Below are positions 40,291 to 49,494 of a stretch of 64,000 nt of DNA, piece by piece (the first letter of the stretch is position 1; each line of letters begins with the position of its first letter). The stretch is from a sulfur-oxidizing endosymbiont of Gigantopelta aegis (GTDB lineage: Bacteria; Pseudomonadota; Gammaproteobacteria; GRL18). The translations under genes were made by a program, and so were the position numbers. The stretch spans positions 273,001-337,000 of the forward strand of contig NZ_JAEHGE010000001.1 in NCBI RefSeq assembly GCF_016097415.1, given 5' to 3'. The notes under the pieces are model-generated. The model made no database searches, was not told where the DNA came from, and worked only from the letters and a program-made list of their open reading frames with translations.

Positions 40291-41672
40291 TTTAATACCT
40301 CATTAAAAACAACTTTGACTAATAAGCCAGTTTCAAAACGCGACTGTTGCAGTGATATTGTTGCATGATGCAGTTCTACGATTTGTTGTACTATAGCCAG
40401 ACCAAGACCACAACCAATGACGCCTGAGCTATGGCAATCACCATCCAGACGATAAAAACGATCAAATAATCGTGCATATTGATCTTCGGGCACGCCGGGT
40501 CCAGAATCTTCTATCATCAAGTTTATCTGATTATGTTCCTCAGTGACAGTCACAAGCACCGAACCACCCTCAGGGGTGTACTTACGCGCATTTGATATAA
40601 GATTCTGTAATAGTATATCGATAGCAAAGGTGTCACCATTAATATAGCAGGCATCTCCTTCCAGTTCGATTTGTAAGTTTTTTTCTTCAAAATAGGCATA
40701 CTCCCGAACGATCACATCTTGTGCAATGGTATAAAGGTTGAGACGGGAAAAACCAGTACTGTATTGATCAGGCGAAGTACGACTTAAATTTAAAATTTGT
40801 TCAACCAAGTGTCCCATGCGATCAATTGAATCCTGCAACTGGATAAAACTATGTTCATCTTTGGCCACTGAATGCGACAGATTATGTAAATGAATCTTCA
40901 TCGCACTAATGGGTGTTCTTAATTCGTGAGCTGCATCTGATGCAAAACGCTTTTCCCGAAAAAATGAAGCCTTTAAGCGCTTAAATAAATCATTGGTTGA
41001 ATTGACGACCTGGATTAATTCTACCGGTTGCTTATCAATTGCCAGTGGCGTCAAATCATCCGCACGTTTATTTTCTAGTTCTTTGGCTAGGTTTCTTAGT
41101 GGCGACAGGCCAAAACTAATAATAGACCAAATAAGAATGCCTAGAAAAGGAATCATAAGCACCACCGGCAATATCGTTTCAAGCACAATATTTTCTGCCA
41201 GTACATAGCGAATATCCATGCGCTCGGTGGTAATGATCCATAAATCAGAAATATCGTTATAAAAACTGAAAACACGCCAGCGATGATTCAAAAAATTAAC
41301 ATCCTTAAAGCCAGCTTCAAAACGTGCTATCGGCTTATCAGGAGCAAGAGACGAGTGCAGGAGTAATTTATCACCTTGCCAAATTTGAAAGGCAAAAAAA
41401 TCATCACTATTTTTATCTGATATATCACTGGCTAATGCATTCACCGAATTATCAGTGCGATCTAAATTCAATAAATGCGTATTAGACTCATTTTTTTTAT
41501 GATGGACTGAAAATGCTTTTGAAAGAAGATGTGCCTTGTCCATCAATTCTGAATCAAACAGTAATTCAGCCTTACTCATGCTATCTTGATAACCATTAAG
41601 CGCAGATAAAAAAGCCATCAATGTGATAGTTGATAAAATAACAATACTTAAAAAAAATCGAATAGACTTCAT
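40287..41672 (-). CDS. sensor histidine kinase (QseC/PmrB type)
   Basis: A 461-aa kinase with helices at residues 7-27 and about 163-185 around a periplasmic sensor, a HAMP-like linker, the phospho-acceptor box FASDAAHELRTPISAMK, N box LLQNLISNARKYTPEGG and G boxes EDSGPGVPEDQ and GCGLGLAIVQQIVELH. The ATGA overlap with the response-regulator stop indicates co-translation. The periplasmic domain (about 130 residues) has no recognised ligand motif. Confidence 0.92.
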   Translation of the reverse strand: MKSIRFFLSIVILSTITLMAFLSALNGYQDSMSKAELLFDSELMDKAHLLSKAFSVHHKKNESNTHLLNLDRTDNSVNALASDISDKNSDDFFAFQIWQGDKLLLHSSLAPDKPIARFEAGFKDVNFLNHRWRVFSFYNDISDLWIITTERMDIRYVLAENIVLETILPVVLMIPFLGILIWSIISFGLSPLRNLAKELENKRADDLTPLAIDKQPVELIQVVNSTNDLFKRLKASFFREKRFASDAAHELRTPISAMKIHLHNLSHSVAKDEHSFIQLQDSIDRMGHLVEQILNLSRTSPDQYSTGFSRLNLYTIAQDVIVREYAYFEEKNLQIELEGDACYINGDTFAIDILLQNLISNARKYTPEGGSVLVTVTEEHNQINLMIEDSGPGVPEDQYARLFDRFYRLDGDCHSSGVIGCGLGLAIVQQIVELHHATISLQQSRFETGLLVKVVFNEVLK

Positions 41673-42331
41673 ACTTTATTAATGGTGTACCCTACTCCAC
41701 GCACTGTTTTAATAAATTCAATGCCTATTTTTTTTCTTAAATGATGGATGTGCACTTCCAGGGCATTACTGCTAACTTCCTCTCCCCAACTATACAGTTG
41801 TGATTCAAGACCATCACGAGTTTGTACTCTGCCGGCATTTTGCATTAATGCCTTGAGCAACATGTATTCACTTTTTGAAAGCACTAAAAGCTTATCCGAT
41901 ACTTTGACTTGCATGCTCTCAGTATCCAGAGAGACCTGACCAATGTTGATTTCATTAGATTCAGCCGTGGTGCTGATACGACGCTCAAGTACACGAATTC
42001 TAGCTAATAGTTCGGAAATTTCAAAAGGTTTTGCCAGGTAGTCATCTGCACCACAATCAAGACCTGAAACAGTATCCTGAACGGTATTGCGAGCGGTTAA
42101 AATAAGCACGGGAGTGGTTAGTTTTTTTCGACGTATGGCTTTAATAACATCCAAGCCATCCATATCAGGCAAGCCTAAATCGAGCAAAACGATATCCGGT
42201 GGGAAAGATTCAACGACATGCAGGGCTTCTTTGCCATTGGCAACATGATTGACCGTAATACCTTCATGACCAAGCGCCTGTTGCAGGCCATCAGCCAATG
42301 AAAGATCATCTTCTACCAATAATATTTGCAT
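41669..42331 (-). CDS. OmpR/PhoB-family response regulator (QseB/PmrA type)
   Basis: A 220-aa regulator with receiver residues ED at 8-9, phospho-accepting Asp in VLLDLGLPDMDGLDV (near residue 51) and Lys in LAKPFE, followed by a winged-helix DNA-binding domain (KSEYMLLKALMQNAGRV; VSSNALEVHIHHLRKKIG; RGVGYTI). The PmrA/QseB-like build matches the PmrA-type box at 47054-47070 upstream of the same gene block, suggesting feedback control. Confidence 0.92.
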   Translation of the reverse strand: MQILLVEDDLSLADGLQQALGHEGITVNHVANGKEALHVVESFPPDIVLLDLGLPDMDGLDVIKAIRRKKLTTPVLILTARNTVQDTVSGLDCGADDYLAKPFEISELLARIRVLERRISTTAESNEINIGQVSLDTESMQVKVSDKLLVLSKSEYMLLKALMQNAGRVQTRDGLESQLYSWGEEVSSNALEVHIHHLRKKIGIEFIKTVRGVGYTINKV

Positions 42332-42343
42332 CGTTTAACCTTT

Positions 42344-42383
42344 TATATCCCTATTACTTGGAATAATAAGTATCATGGGTATA
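42344..42383. repeat. compact inverted pair of the 18-bp dispersed motif
   Basis: TATATCCCTATTACTTGG (42344-42361) and ATAAGTATCATGGGTATA (42366-42383) are degenerate inverted copies of the motif forming the arms at 49182-49320. It lies in the SDR-regulator gap and could serve as a promoter or attenuator of the two-component genes. Confidence 0.5.
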
Positions 42384-42395
42384 CCCGCTCTAAGC

Positions 42396-43193
42396 TTATG
42401 AAATGTATTTTTTTGCAGCCTTATTTTGTGAGCGTGTCGCCTTATCAACCAGCCCCGGTAAAATGGCATTAATACGCACAAATAAAGCTTCTGGAAAGCC
42501 TAAGTATTTTTCTTTATGATCTTTAATAATAGACCGAATGATCTGTTTGGCAACAAAATCCGGCTTATCCATATTCATCTTAACTTCTTTTGCCATATCG
42601 TAAACAGCACTGGAATTGAGTGAAGTTCTGACTGCTCTTGGCGCAATATAGGATATTTTTATATCAGTTTCGGCCAGCTCTCGGCGTAATGCCTGAGAAA
42701 ACCCACGTAAGGCAAATTTGCTGGTTGAATAGCTTGTAAACCAGGCAAAGCCAATGGAACCAAAGGTTGAACCAACATTAACAATATGTCCCTCATTTTG
42801 CGCTAGCATATAGGGTAACACCTTTTTACATAATAGCATCGGTGCAATCACATTTGTTTGCAAAACAGCCTCAATACGCTCATCAGATTGCTCTAACAAG
42901 GAGGTAAAGTCCATAATGCCTGCCGTATTGATCAACATATCATAGCCATCAAAGGACTTTAGCATTTGATCGATAATCGTTTGTCGGCCATCACTCGTAT
43001 TGATATCAGCACTGATTAAACAAAGCTTATTTGCATCAGAGGATAAGGAAGCCGCTAATTGCTCTAATTTTTCATTAGAGCGACTGACGAGTCCCAATTT
43101 GCAACCTTGAACAACCAATTGCTTGGCAAGCTCAATGCCTATACCACCGGTAGCACCTGTTAAAATGATGCGTTGATCGGTTAAAATTGTCAT
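42396..43193 (-). CDS. short-chain dehydrogenase/reductase
   Basis: A 265-aa SDR with the cofactor motif TGATGGIGIELAK at residues 13-25, NTAGIMD near 89 (NNAG variant), catalytic Ser in NVGSTFGS and YxxxK in YSTSKFALRG. LISADIN fits the adenine-contact site. Resembles acyl-ketone/3-oxoacyl reductases of the classical type with a C-terminal tail rich in basic residues. Fifth gene of the block beginning at 47004, 9 bp after the TPR gene. Confidence 0.88.
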   Translation of the reverse strand: MTILTDQRIILTGATGGIGIELAKQLVVQGCKLGLVSRSNEKLEQLAASLSSDANKLCLISADINTSDGRQTIIDQMLKSFDGYDMLINTAGIMDFTSLLEQSDERIEAVLQTNVIAPMLLCKKVLPYMLAQNEGHIVNVGSTFGSIGFAWFTSYSTSKFALRGFSQALRRELAETDIKISYIAPRAVRTSLNSSAVYDMAKEVKMNMDKPDFVAKQIIRSIIKDHKEKYLGFPEALFVRINAILPGLVDKATRSQNKAAKKYIS

Positions 43194-43202
43194 TTTCTGC
43201 CT

Positions 43203-43874
43203 CTAATAACGTTCGATGGTTTTTAATTTTTCCTTGATTTCAGCACGACGGCCTTCATCTGCAAGAGGACGAGTCGCACGTGCCGGCGCTTTCAGGGCTT
43301 TTTCAAAATAAGTCTTTGCTTCCTGGTATTTATCATTATCCAACAAGAAATCACCATAGAAATAGTTTGAGTCTATGCCATCAGGATTCAAGGCTAAGGC
43401 TTTTTTCAGATAAATTTCAGCTTGATCATCATCACCAAAACCTAGAGGCCAGCCTGGTACTTGATAATATAAACTGCCTAAGGAAGAGTATATTGAACCA
43501 TTTAAGGCTTCTGGATTGATTTTTTCTGCCTTCAGTAATAGTTCACGTGCTTCTTTAACCTTGCCCAGCGCACCTAAACCACCATTTTTACCTGCATCGG
43601 TACTCACAATGATGGCATTCCATATCAGTGGTTCAGCCTTATCAGGGTTGGCACTCACTGCATTAACGGCCTTAGAGGTTAGGTCTGCAAAGACTTTTTC
43701 AAGATCATCTTCTGCGGTTTTATAATTGGCTATCGCCCATTCTTTTTGCAAGCTATGGATAGTATCATCCAAACTATCAGCCATTAATACAGCCGTTGAG
43801 GAAAAAAACACCGGAACGACTAATGACAGACTAAGGGCTATATTTTTTAGGTGAGCTCGTATTTTAATTTTCAT
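43203..43874 (-). CDS. exported TPR-repeat protein
   Basis: A 223-aa protein with an N-terminal signal segment (LSLSLVVPVFFSSTAVLMA, cleavage before DSL). TPR-like pairs follow: ARELLLKAEKINPEALNGS, AEIYLKKALALNPDGIDSN and AKTYFEKALKAPARATRPL. It probably acts as a periplasmic scaffold for the neighbouring enzymes, by analogy only. Confidence 0.8.
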   Translation of the reverse strand: MKIKIRAHLKNIALSLSLVVPVFFSSTAVLMADSLDDTIHSLQKEWAIANYKTAEDDLEKVFADLTSKAVNAVSANPDKAEPLIWNAIIVSTDAGKNGGLGALGKVKEARELLLKAEKINPEALNGSIYSSLGSLYYQVPGWPLGFGDDDQAEIYLKKALALNPDGIDSNYFYGDFLLDNDKYQEAKTYFEKALKAPARATRPLADEGRRAEIKEKLKTIERY

Positions 43875-43908
43875 TTTTATTATTTCCTATTTCTTTATAT
43901 TGATTAAA

Positions 43909-44577
43909 CTAAACAGCAATTGAACGGAATATATCTCCATACAATTTGTAAAACATCTGAGCGGCATGAATAATGATGATTTGATCATCTTCATCGCTGA
44001 TCTGATTCATCAATTTCTCATAAAATCCCATGTGTTCGATATCTAAAGAACCATGTGATGACAGATAACTAAAGGCTGAATCTGGCAGGTTGAGATTTGT
44101 TTGTAACTTTAAAGCAGCATTCGTTGCCAGTGCAATACTCGTCCCCTCTAAAACCAATACCATACCAAAAAATCCAACTGGATTTATACGGGTAATCATA
44201 TCATAAGCATAGGCAATCATCAGCTCTGTTGAAGGGTGAGGAATACCGTGACGTGTCAGTTCAGGGTCAAGCCCCGTCGCGGCAATATCATTCAATATCC
44301 ATTCCTGATGACCGAGTTCTTCTTCGATATATTCGGCAATGGCATTTCTTAACCATTCTTTATTGTGTGGAATACGACTGCCACATGCCATTAATAAGGG
44401 GGTTGTATGCTTAACATGATGATAAGCCTGAATTAGAAATTGTTGATAGTTTTCCAATGAAATATCACCCGTACTGCCCTTTTTTAAGGTCTCAATTTGT
44501 TGAAACGCTTGTCTCTCATCTTCGGTAGCGGCGATTAATGTATCAAAGAAATTAGTCACAGAAATGCTCCATTTCAT
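43909..44577 (-). CDS. heme-oxygenase-like diiron oxidase/desaturase family protein
   Basis: A 222-aa all-helical protein of the iron-containing redox enzyme (HDO) superfamily. Candidate diiron ligands: the Glu and His in EYIEEELGHQEW, Glu in LVLEGTSIAL and the His/Asp/His in SSHGSLDIEHMGFY. Known members include UndA (fatty acid to 1-alkene) and N-oxygenases. It follows the AMP-ligase after 16 bp, suggesting it acts on an activated acyl group or its product. The actual reaction cannot be read from the sequence. Confidence 0.8.
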   Translation of the reverse strand: MKWSISVTNFFDTLIAATEDERQAFQQIETLKKGSTGDISLENYQQFLIQAYHHVKHTTPLLMACGSRIPHNKEWLRNAIAEYIEEELGHQEWILNDIAATGLDPELTRHGIPHPSTELMIAYAYDMITRINPVGFFGMVLVLEGTSIALATNAALKLQTNLNLPDSAFSYLSSHGSLDIEHMGFYEKLMNQISDEDDQIIIIHAAQMFYKLYGDIFRSIAV

Positions 44578-44593
44578 TAAGTTTGTTTAGTAT

Positions 44594-46120
44594 CTATTCA
44601 GTGTGATAGCACTGTTCGAGTTGTTGCTGATAGATATTATAAATTAATTCACGTCTTGGACGACCTGTCCCGGTGAGTTGTTCATTAGCCACGGTAAAAG
44701 GACTGTCAGCGATGATGAATTGACCGATGCGTGCATAATCAGGCAGATGCGCATTCAGTTGCTTAATCTCTGCTTCAAGCTGGCTTAAATCATTGCTGAT
44801 TTCACGTAGCACTAAAATAGCAACCAAATTTGGTTTTGCATGGCCATAGACCAGGCATTGTGCTATTTGTGGTATAGCTTCTAGTTCTTTTTCAACCCAT
44901 TCTGGTGATATGTTTCGACCAAATGAGGTATTAATGATATTTTTTTTGCGCCCATTGATAAATAGGTAATTGTCCTCATCAAAATAACCTAAGTCACCAG
45001 TAGCATAATAGTTATCATCATTTCTGGCCGCTTGGCCTAAATAACCATTGAATAAATCGCCCTTAACCAAGACTTCACCCGTGTCACTGATTTTGACTTG
45101 ATTTGCTTCAAGCACTCGCCCAACAGAACCACTTTTATGATGAGAAGGATTGTTTACCGCAACAACAGAAACTGCCTCGGATAAACCATAGCCTTCAAAA
45201 ACCGGTATCTGTAGTTGACCTGCCATTGCTAATACTTTTTCTGAAATTGGTGCGCCTCCCATAGCAATAAAACGCATTGCAGATGGTAATTTGAAGCCAT
45301 TAGAAATCGCATTCACTAATAAAAGCAATAATTGTGGAATGATTATAAAGGCAGTTGGTTGATACTGCTGAATTGATTTTAATAATTGCTGAGCATCAAT
45401 TTGACTTGAACCGGTTAAACCGATGCTGGCAGGCGCTAATAAGATAACACTGGCGCCACAGTATAAGGTGACATAAAGCCCACCAATATTTTCTAATAAA
45501 GTTGACAATGGCAAGATAGACAGTGCAATATCATTTTCATTGGCTTCACTGGCAATAGCCAATGCGGCCACTTTCGATAAAATGGCTTGTTCCGACAATA
45601 AGACCCCTTTAGGCTTATCAGTCGTACCTGAAGTATAGGTTATCTTGACGGGATTTTCAGAAGAAGTTTGTGCAAAACCATCATTGGCGTTAGCTCTTTT
45701 GAGGTGCAAGCAAAGCAGTTCTTTTTCTGCAACAACAATATCTGTTTGCTCAATAATATCATCGCTTAATTCTTCTATCAGTTGAGTATTAAAATTAGAG
45801 CGATCTAAAATAAGATATTGTGCCTGAGAATCAGTTAAAGCATGCTTTAATTGTTCCATGGAAAAAAATTTCGGTAAGGGCACTGAGCACTGCTGATTAA
45901 AAAATAAAGCCAAGTCAAGCACAGCCCAAGCAGGATCATTGTCCAATAGCACCGCAAAAGTGTATGGTGAAGCATTAGATAACAATTCTAAACGGCTAGA
46001 TAATTGTTGAATTTCATGCCATAAAGACGCGTAATCCAAGTTGATGTTATCACCCTGGATTGCTAATTTGTGCGGGTTTTGCTCAGCATAGTCGCAAATC
46101 CGTTGCTCTAATGCATTCAA
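44594..46120 (-). CDS. AMP-forming acyl-CoA synthetase/ligase family protein
   Basis: A 508-aa adenylate-forming enzyme: P-loop ITYTSGTTDKPKGV near residue 180, FEGYGLSEAVSVVAVN near 312, YYATGDLGYF near 374 and INGRKKNIINTSFGRNISPE near 389. The final motif reads LTGTGRPRREL, where acyl-CoA synthetases usually have a catalytic Lys (TxKxxR); here the position appears to be Arg. The ATGA overlap with the upstream gene shows tight coupling. Could activate a fatty acid for the following enzymes. Confidence 0.85.
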   Translation of the reverse strand: MNALEQRICDYAEQNPHKLAIQGDNINLDYASLWHEIQQLSSRLELLSNASPYTFAVLLDNDPAWAVLDLALFFNQQCSVPLPKFFSMEQLKHALTDSQAQYLILDRSNFNTQLIEELSDDIIEQTDIVVAEKELLCLHLKRANANDGFAQTSSENPVKITYTSGTTDKPKGVLLSEQAILSKVAALAIASEANENDIALSILPLSTLLENIGGLYVTLYCGASVILLAPASIGLTGSSQIDAQQLLKSIQQYQPTAFIIIPQLLLLLVNAISNGFKLPSAMRFIAMGGAPISEKVLAMAGQLQIPVFEGYGLSEAVSVVAVNNPSHHKSGSVGRVLEANQVKISDTGEVLVKGDLFNGYLGQAARNDDNYYATGDLGYFDEDNYLFINGRKKNIINTSFGRNISPEWVEKELEAIPQIAQCLVYGHAKPNLVAILVLREISNDLSQLEAEIKQLNAHLPDYARIGQFIIADSPFTVANEQLTGTGRPRRELIYNIYQQQLEQCYHTE

Positions 46121-47004
46121 GCAACTTCTCCGCAGAGATTTTCAGCTACAAACTCCTCTGTTTCATTGCTTTGTTCTTGAGCTTGTGCAGCAAGTAATGC
46201 TTGTGCACCGACTTTACAGGCTTGCTCAAACAATGGAATCAGTTTTTTATTTGAGCTATAGATATTTTTTTTCATTATCTCATAGCCCTTTTCAATGTCA
46301 CCCAAAAAAACCATTGGCTTATTTTGGTAATATTTTGGTCCCCATTTCTTTTTAATTTCTTCAGGCAAACAATCTTGTTTTGCTTCAGCAATGAGCTCCA
46401 AGGGTATATTCATTCGGCTAAAAGAATTATAAATACCGGAAACGCCGGTAAAAATTAAGTATTTAAAACCCGCAGAATATAAGAAGCCAGTAATTGAGGT
46501 AATTAACCAACGCATTTGACCAATATTGGCAGGTGCGAGATTGCCCACTTCAACAATTTGTTTACGAGATATAGGCAGCTTAATTGAAGCACCAAATCGG
46601 TTTTTTATTTCTTGTTCGAGGGTATTTTTCAAATAGTACTCTGAGAATAAGTGACCATTTTCAGCACTACGTACACCTGCAACCGCCTTAATAGTTGATT
46701 CATTATCTTTACTATTTACATTGGTTTCTATGGCGAGCAAGTTAGGGTAAAACTCTTCAATATTGGCATCATAGTATTTTTTATAAACGCCTTTAATAAA
46801 AGTCTCAAGGTGTGCGCGTTCTGGTCTATCCTGCGGATAATAATTTATCTCAGAAGCAAGCGTTTGCTGATTGATTTTTGCTAGCTTAAGCAGCTTATCT
46901 TTATTCGTATAATGCTCATGGCTATCTTCATTCACGGTAATAGGCTGTAGATGCATATTAGCTGCGTTTGAGATTATACTTGTAGATTGTTTGACCAAGG
47001 TCAT
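46117..47004 (-). CDS. thermostable hemolysin-like protein (T_hemolysin family)
   Basis: A 295-aa protein resembling the delta-VPH 'thermostable hemolysin' family: RAHLETFIKGVYKKYYDANI, LLAIETN then AVAGVRSAENGHLFSEYYL, and RKQIVEVGNLAPANIGQMRW. These segments look like an acyltransferase (GNAT/autoinducer-synthase-like) core rather than a pore former. It is the first gene of the block and lies behind the PmrA-type box. The repeated association with an AMP-ligase suggests a biosynthetic role (inference). Confidence 0.8.
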   Translation of the reverse strand: MTLVKQSTSIISNAANMHLQPITVNEDSHEHYTNKDKLLKLAKINQQTLASEINYYPQDRPERAHLETFIKGVYKKYYDANIEEFYPNLLAIETNVNSKDNESTIKAVAGVRSAENGHLFSEYYLKNTLEQEIKNRFGASIKLPISRKQIVEVGNLAPANIGQMRWLITSITGFLYSAGFKYLIFTGVSGIYNSFSRMNIPLELIAEAKQDCLPEEIKKKWGPKYYQNKPMVFLGDIEKGYEIMKKNIYSSNKKLIPLFEQACKVGAQALLAAQAQEQSNETEEFVAENLCGEVA

Positions 47005-47053
47005 GAACTAAGCTCCAATAAATTTTTCATTGGAATTAGTTTACAAAATGAAC

Positions 47054-47070
47054 CTTAAACTAACCTTAAG
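47054..47070 (-). promoter_or_regulatory. PmrA-type response-regulator box upstream of the gene block
   Basis: On the minus strand CTTAAG-GTTAG-TTTAAG, an exact match to the half-site pattern YTTAAK-N5-YTTAAK known for PmrA/BasR. A possible -10 (TAAACT) lies 10 bp downstream, placing the box over the -35 region. It starts 49 bp before the first gene of a block that contains a PmrA/QseB-type regulator. Confidence 0.65.
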
Positions 47071-47134
47071 GTAGGCATATAAAGTGTGATATTGTTCATG
47101 TTTTAAGACTTAAACAAACTAACAAACAGGCTTT

Positions 47135-48514
47135 TTAATTATTTTTTGCCGCTAAATCGAGAGATTTCAGGTATTCAAGCTTGGTTTTGAGTTTTATTTC
47201 CAATCCCCTTGGCTGTGGTTGATAAAATTCAACTTGCGCATTACTTGTGGCTAATTCTGGCGGTAAATAGCTCTGCCCCGCTGAATAAGCTTCTGATTCA
47301 TCATGTGAATAGCGATATTCTTCGCCATAGCCCAAAGATTGCATTAGCTGAGTAGGCGCATTACGTAAGTGTTCCGGGACTTCCAATGAGCCGGATTCCT
47401 TAACACAGGCCATTGCCGCTTTAAAAGCGGTGTAGACCGCATTGCTTTTTGGCGCCAGTGCACAATACACTGCCGCCTGAGCAATGGCACGATTCCCCTC
47501 AGCAGCACCCAATCGTTCAAAAGCATCCCAGGCATTTAATGCGACTTGCATTGCCCTGGGATCGGCATTACCAATATCTTCTGAGGCAATGGCCAATAAA
47601 CGGCGGGCAATAGTCAATGGGTCGCAACCAGCCTCTATCATCCGAGACATCCAATACAGTGCACCATCAGGGGATGAACCACGTACCGACTTATGAAAGG
47701 CAGAAATTTGATCATAAAAAATATCACCACCTTTATCAAATCGACGGCTACTATTGGACACCACCTGGGTAATCACCTCAGTATTGATGAGCTGATTAAC
47801 ACCATTACTTTCAGCCAAATCAGCGGCTATTTCAAGTAAATTTAATAGTTTTCTGGCATCACCATCAGCAGCAATCACCAGATGTTGCTTATCCTCTTTT
47901 GCAATTAAAAGCTTAAGTTCCCCCAATCCACATTTTTTATCGGCGAGTGCCAGATTGAGTAAATCAAGGAGCTCATCTTCCCCTAGGTTTTTTAGTAGAT
48001 AGACTCTTGCCCGGGAAAGAAGCGCATTATTTAATTCAAAGGAGGGATTTTCTGTCGTCGCACCCACAAAAATAAAGGTACCATCTTCTATATAGGGCAA
48101 AAAGGCATCTTGTTGGGATTTATTAAAACGGTGTACTTCATCAACAAATAAAATAGTACTCTGTTGATAGATTTGGCGATGTTGCTTCGCTTCTGTTACA
48201 GCCTGTCTTATTTCTTTAACGCCTGATAAAACAGCCGATATTGAAATAAACTGAGCATCTGCATAATGAGCAATAAGACGCGCTAGTGTTGTTTTACCTA
48301 CTCCGGGTGGCCCCCAAAAGATCATTGAGTGGGGATGACCACTTTGCAAGGCAATTCGTAAGGGTTTATCTGCCGCTAAAAGATGGCTTTGACCAAAATA
48401 GTTATCCAGAGTAGTAGGACGCATTCTGTCTGCTAATGGAATAGCTAGATTGGCTGAAGGATTTTTTTCTTCCGGCTCATTCAAAAAGTCAGCCTGATAT
48501 GACTTATTGGACAT
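47135..48514 (-). CDS. rarA: replication-associated recombination protein A (AAA+ ATPase)
   Basis: A 459-aa ATPase (ATG at 48514, [17 protein letters not shown]) of the RarA/MgsA/WRNIP1 family, acting at stalled replication forks. [20 protein letters not shown] precedes Walker [14 protein letters not shown] and Walker [19 protein letters not shown]; the sensor [14 protein letters not shown] and the C-terminal [16 protein letters not shown] tetramerisation region follow. It overlaps the lolA end by 11 bp in the classical lolA-rarA order. A 13-codon extension upstream was rejected. Confidence 0.96.
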   Translation of the reverse strand: MSNKSYQADFLNEPEEKNPSANLAIPLADRMRPTTLDNYFGQSHLLAADKPLRIALQSGHPHSMIFWGPPGVGKTTLARLIAHYADAQFISISAVLSGVKEIRQAVTEAKQHRQIYQQSTILFVDEVHRFNKSQQDAFLPYIEDGTFIFVGATTENPSFELNNALLSRARVYLLKNLGEDELLDLLNLALADKKCGLGELKLLIAKEDKQHLVIAADGDARKLLNLLEIAADLAESNGVNQLINTEVITQVVSNSSRRFDKGGDIFYDQISAFHKSVRGSSPDGALYWMSRMIEAGCDPLTIARRLLAIASEDIGNADPRAMQVALNAWDAFERLGAAEGNRAIAQAAVYCALAPKSNAVYTAFKAAMACVKESGSLEVPEHLRNAPTQLMQSLGYGEEYRYSHDESEAYSAGQSYLPPELATSNAQVEFYQPQPRGLEIKLKTKLEYLKSLDLAAKNN

Positions 48515-49148
48515 TCTCAGAGCCCATGATATCAACCCCTTCCGGTGGTACAAAGTTAAATTGCCGTGAAGAAAATGGTATGTTAACTGTCATATTAGAA
48601 AAATTTAATTGAGTGACCTGACCGAAACTATCATACATGATCATTTTCTTTAATTCCTTATCAGCAAAGGCCAAAATAACTTTCTCGAAGATCATTTCTT
48701 CCTGTTTCGCCCGTAGCTCAACCCAGTCAAGCCCGTCATCTTTGAAGTTTTTTAGATCGTTGACATCATAATGTCTATAAATATTTTTATTACTGCTTAA
48801 CAATAATGCCGGTGAATCCCCAACATTGTCACTAATATTTTTAATGCTAACCTGCTCTAACTCCACATCATATATCCAAATTGTCTTACCATTAGAGATA
48901 TATTTCTGCTCAGCGGGAGCAATATATTCCAGAATAAATTTATCTGGACGATCTAAAAGCAATTTACCCGTCGATTGTTCAATCACTTTACCACGCGTAG
49001 TACGGATGGTTTGGGTAAAATTAGCTTGCAGACTGCGTGTTGACTGATAAAAACTATCCAGAGTTTGATTGGCATGCGTCCAGGAAGAAATAAAGAGAAT
49101 TAGAAAAAAAATACCGAAAAAAGACGATTTAATCATTGAGTTTGCCAA
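48504..49148 (-). CDS. lolA: outer-membrane lipoprotein carrier protein LolA
   Basis: Periplasmic chaperone that ferries lipoproteins from LolCDE to LolB. The 214-aa protein has a signal peptide ([17 protein letters not shown]) and the LolA signatures [20 protein letters not shown] and [15 protein letters not shown], then [17 protein letters not shown] and [12 protein letters not shown] near the end. Co-transcribed with rarA. Confidence 0.95.
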   Translation of the reverse strand: MANSMIKSSFFGIFFLILFISSWTHANQTLDSFYQSTRSLQANFTQTIRTTRGKVIEQSTGKLLLDRPDKFILEYIAPAEQKYISNGKTIWIYDVELEQVSIKNISDNVGDSPALLLSSNKNIYRHYDVNDLKNFKDDGLDWVELRAKQEEMIFEKVILAFADKELKKMIMYDSFGQVTQLNFSNMTVNIPFSSRQFNFVPPEGVDIMGSENVQ

Positions 49149-49181
49149 AATAATAAAAAATAAATAAGTAATTGTTCAGTA

Positions 49182-49320
49182 TATACCCGTGATACTTGGA
49201 AATGCAGCGAGGCATTTTGATTTAGAGCCGATTGATTGTATAGTACTACATGATTGAGGCTTTAAATTACATCTCTTAACAAAGAGAACGAAGTCTGCAT
49301 TTCCAAGTTTCATGGGTATA
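49182..49320. repeat. 139-bp inverted-repeat element (MITE-like)
   Basis: Arms TATACCCGTGATACTTGG then aaatgcag (49182-49207) and the near-perfect complement (49295-49320; 24 of 26 match) enclose 87 bp of non-coding sequence. Degenerate copies of the arm occur at 7966-7983, 42344-42361 and 42366-42383. No transposase is linked. Confidence 0.75.
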
Positions 49321-49408
49321 GAATGGATGAACACGGATTAGACAGTGAGATTTTATACAGGTTCATTGGGAAAATGAAGTAATATTTACTTTTTCACAGG
49401 CATAAAAA

Positions 49409-49447
49409 AACCTGCTTTAATTGAGATAATATCAATTAAAGCAGGTT
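49409..49447 (-). terminator. terminator of tssC
   Basis: A 16-bp perfect stem (AACCTGCTTTAATTGA / complement) with a 7-nt loop, followed by a U tract on the minus strand, about 50 bp after the tssC stop. It marks the end of the T6SS transcription unit here. Confidence 0.9.
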
Positions 49448-49494
49448 AAGTTTACAGCAGCACACAATTAAACTGAAAATTCAGCAATAGGTGA

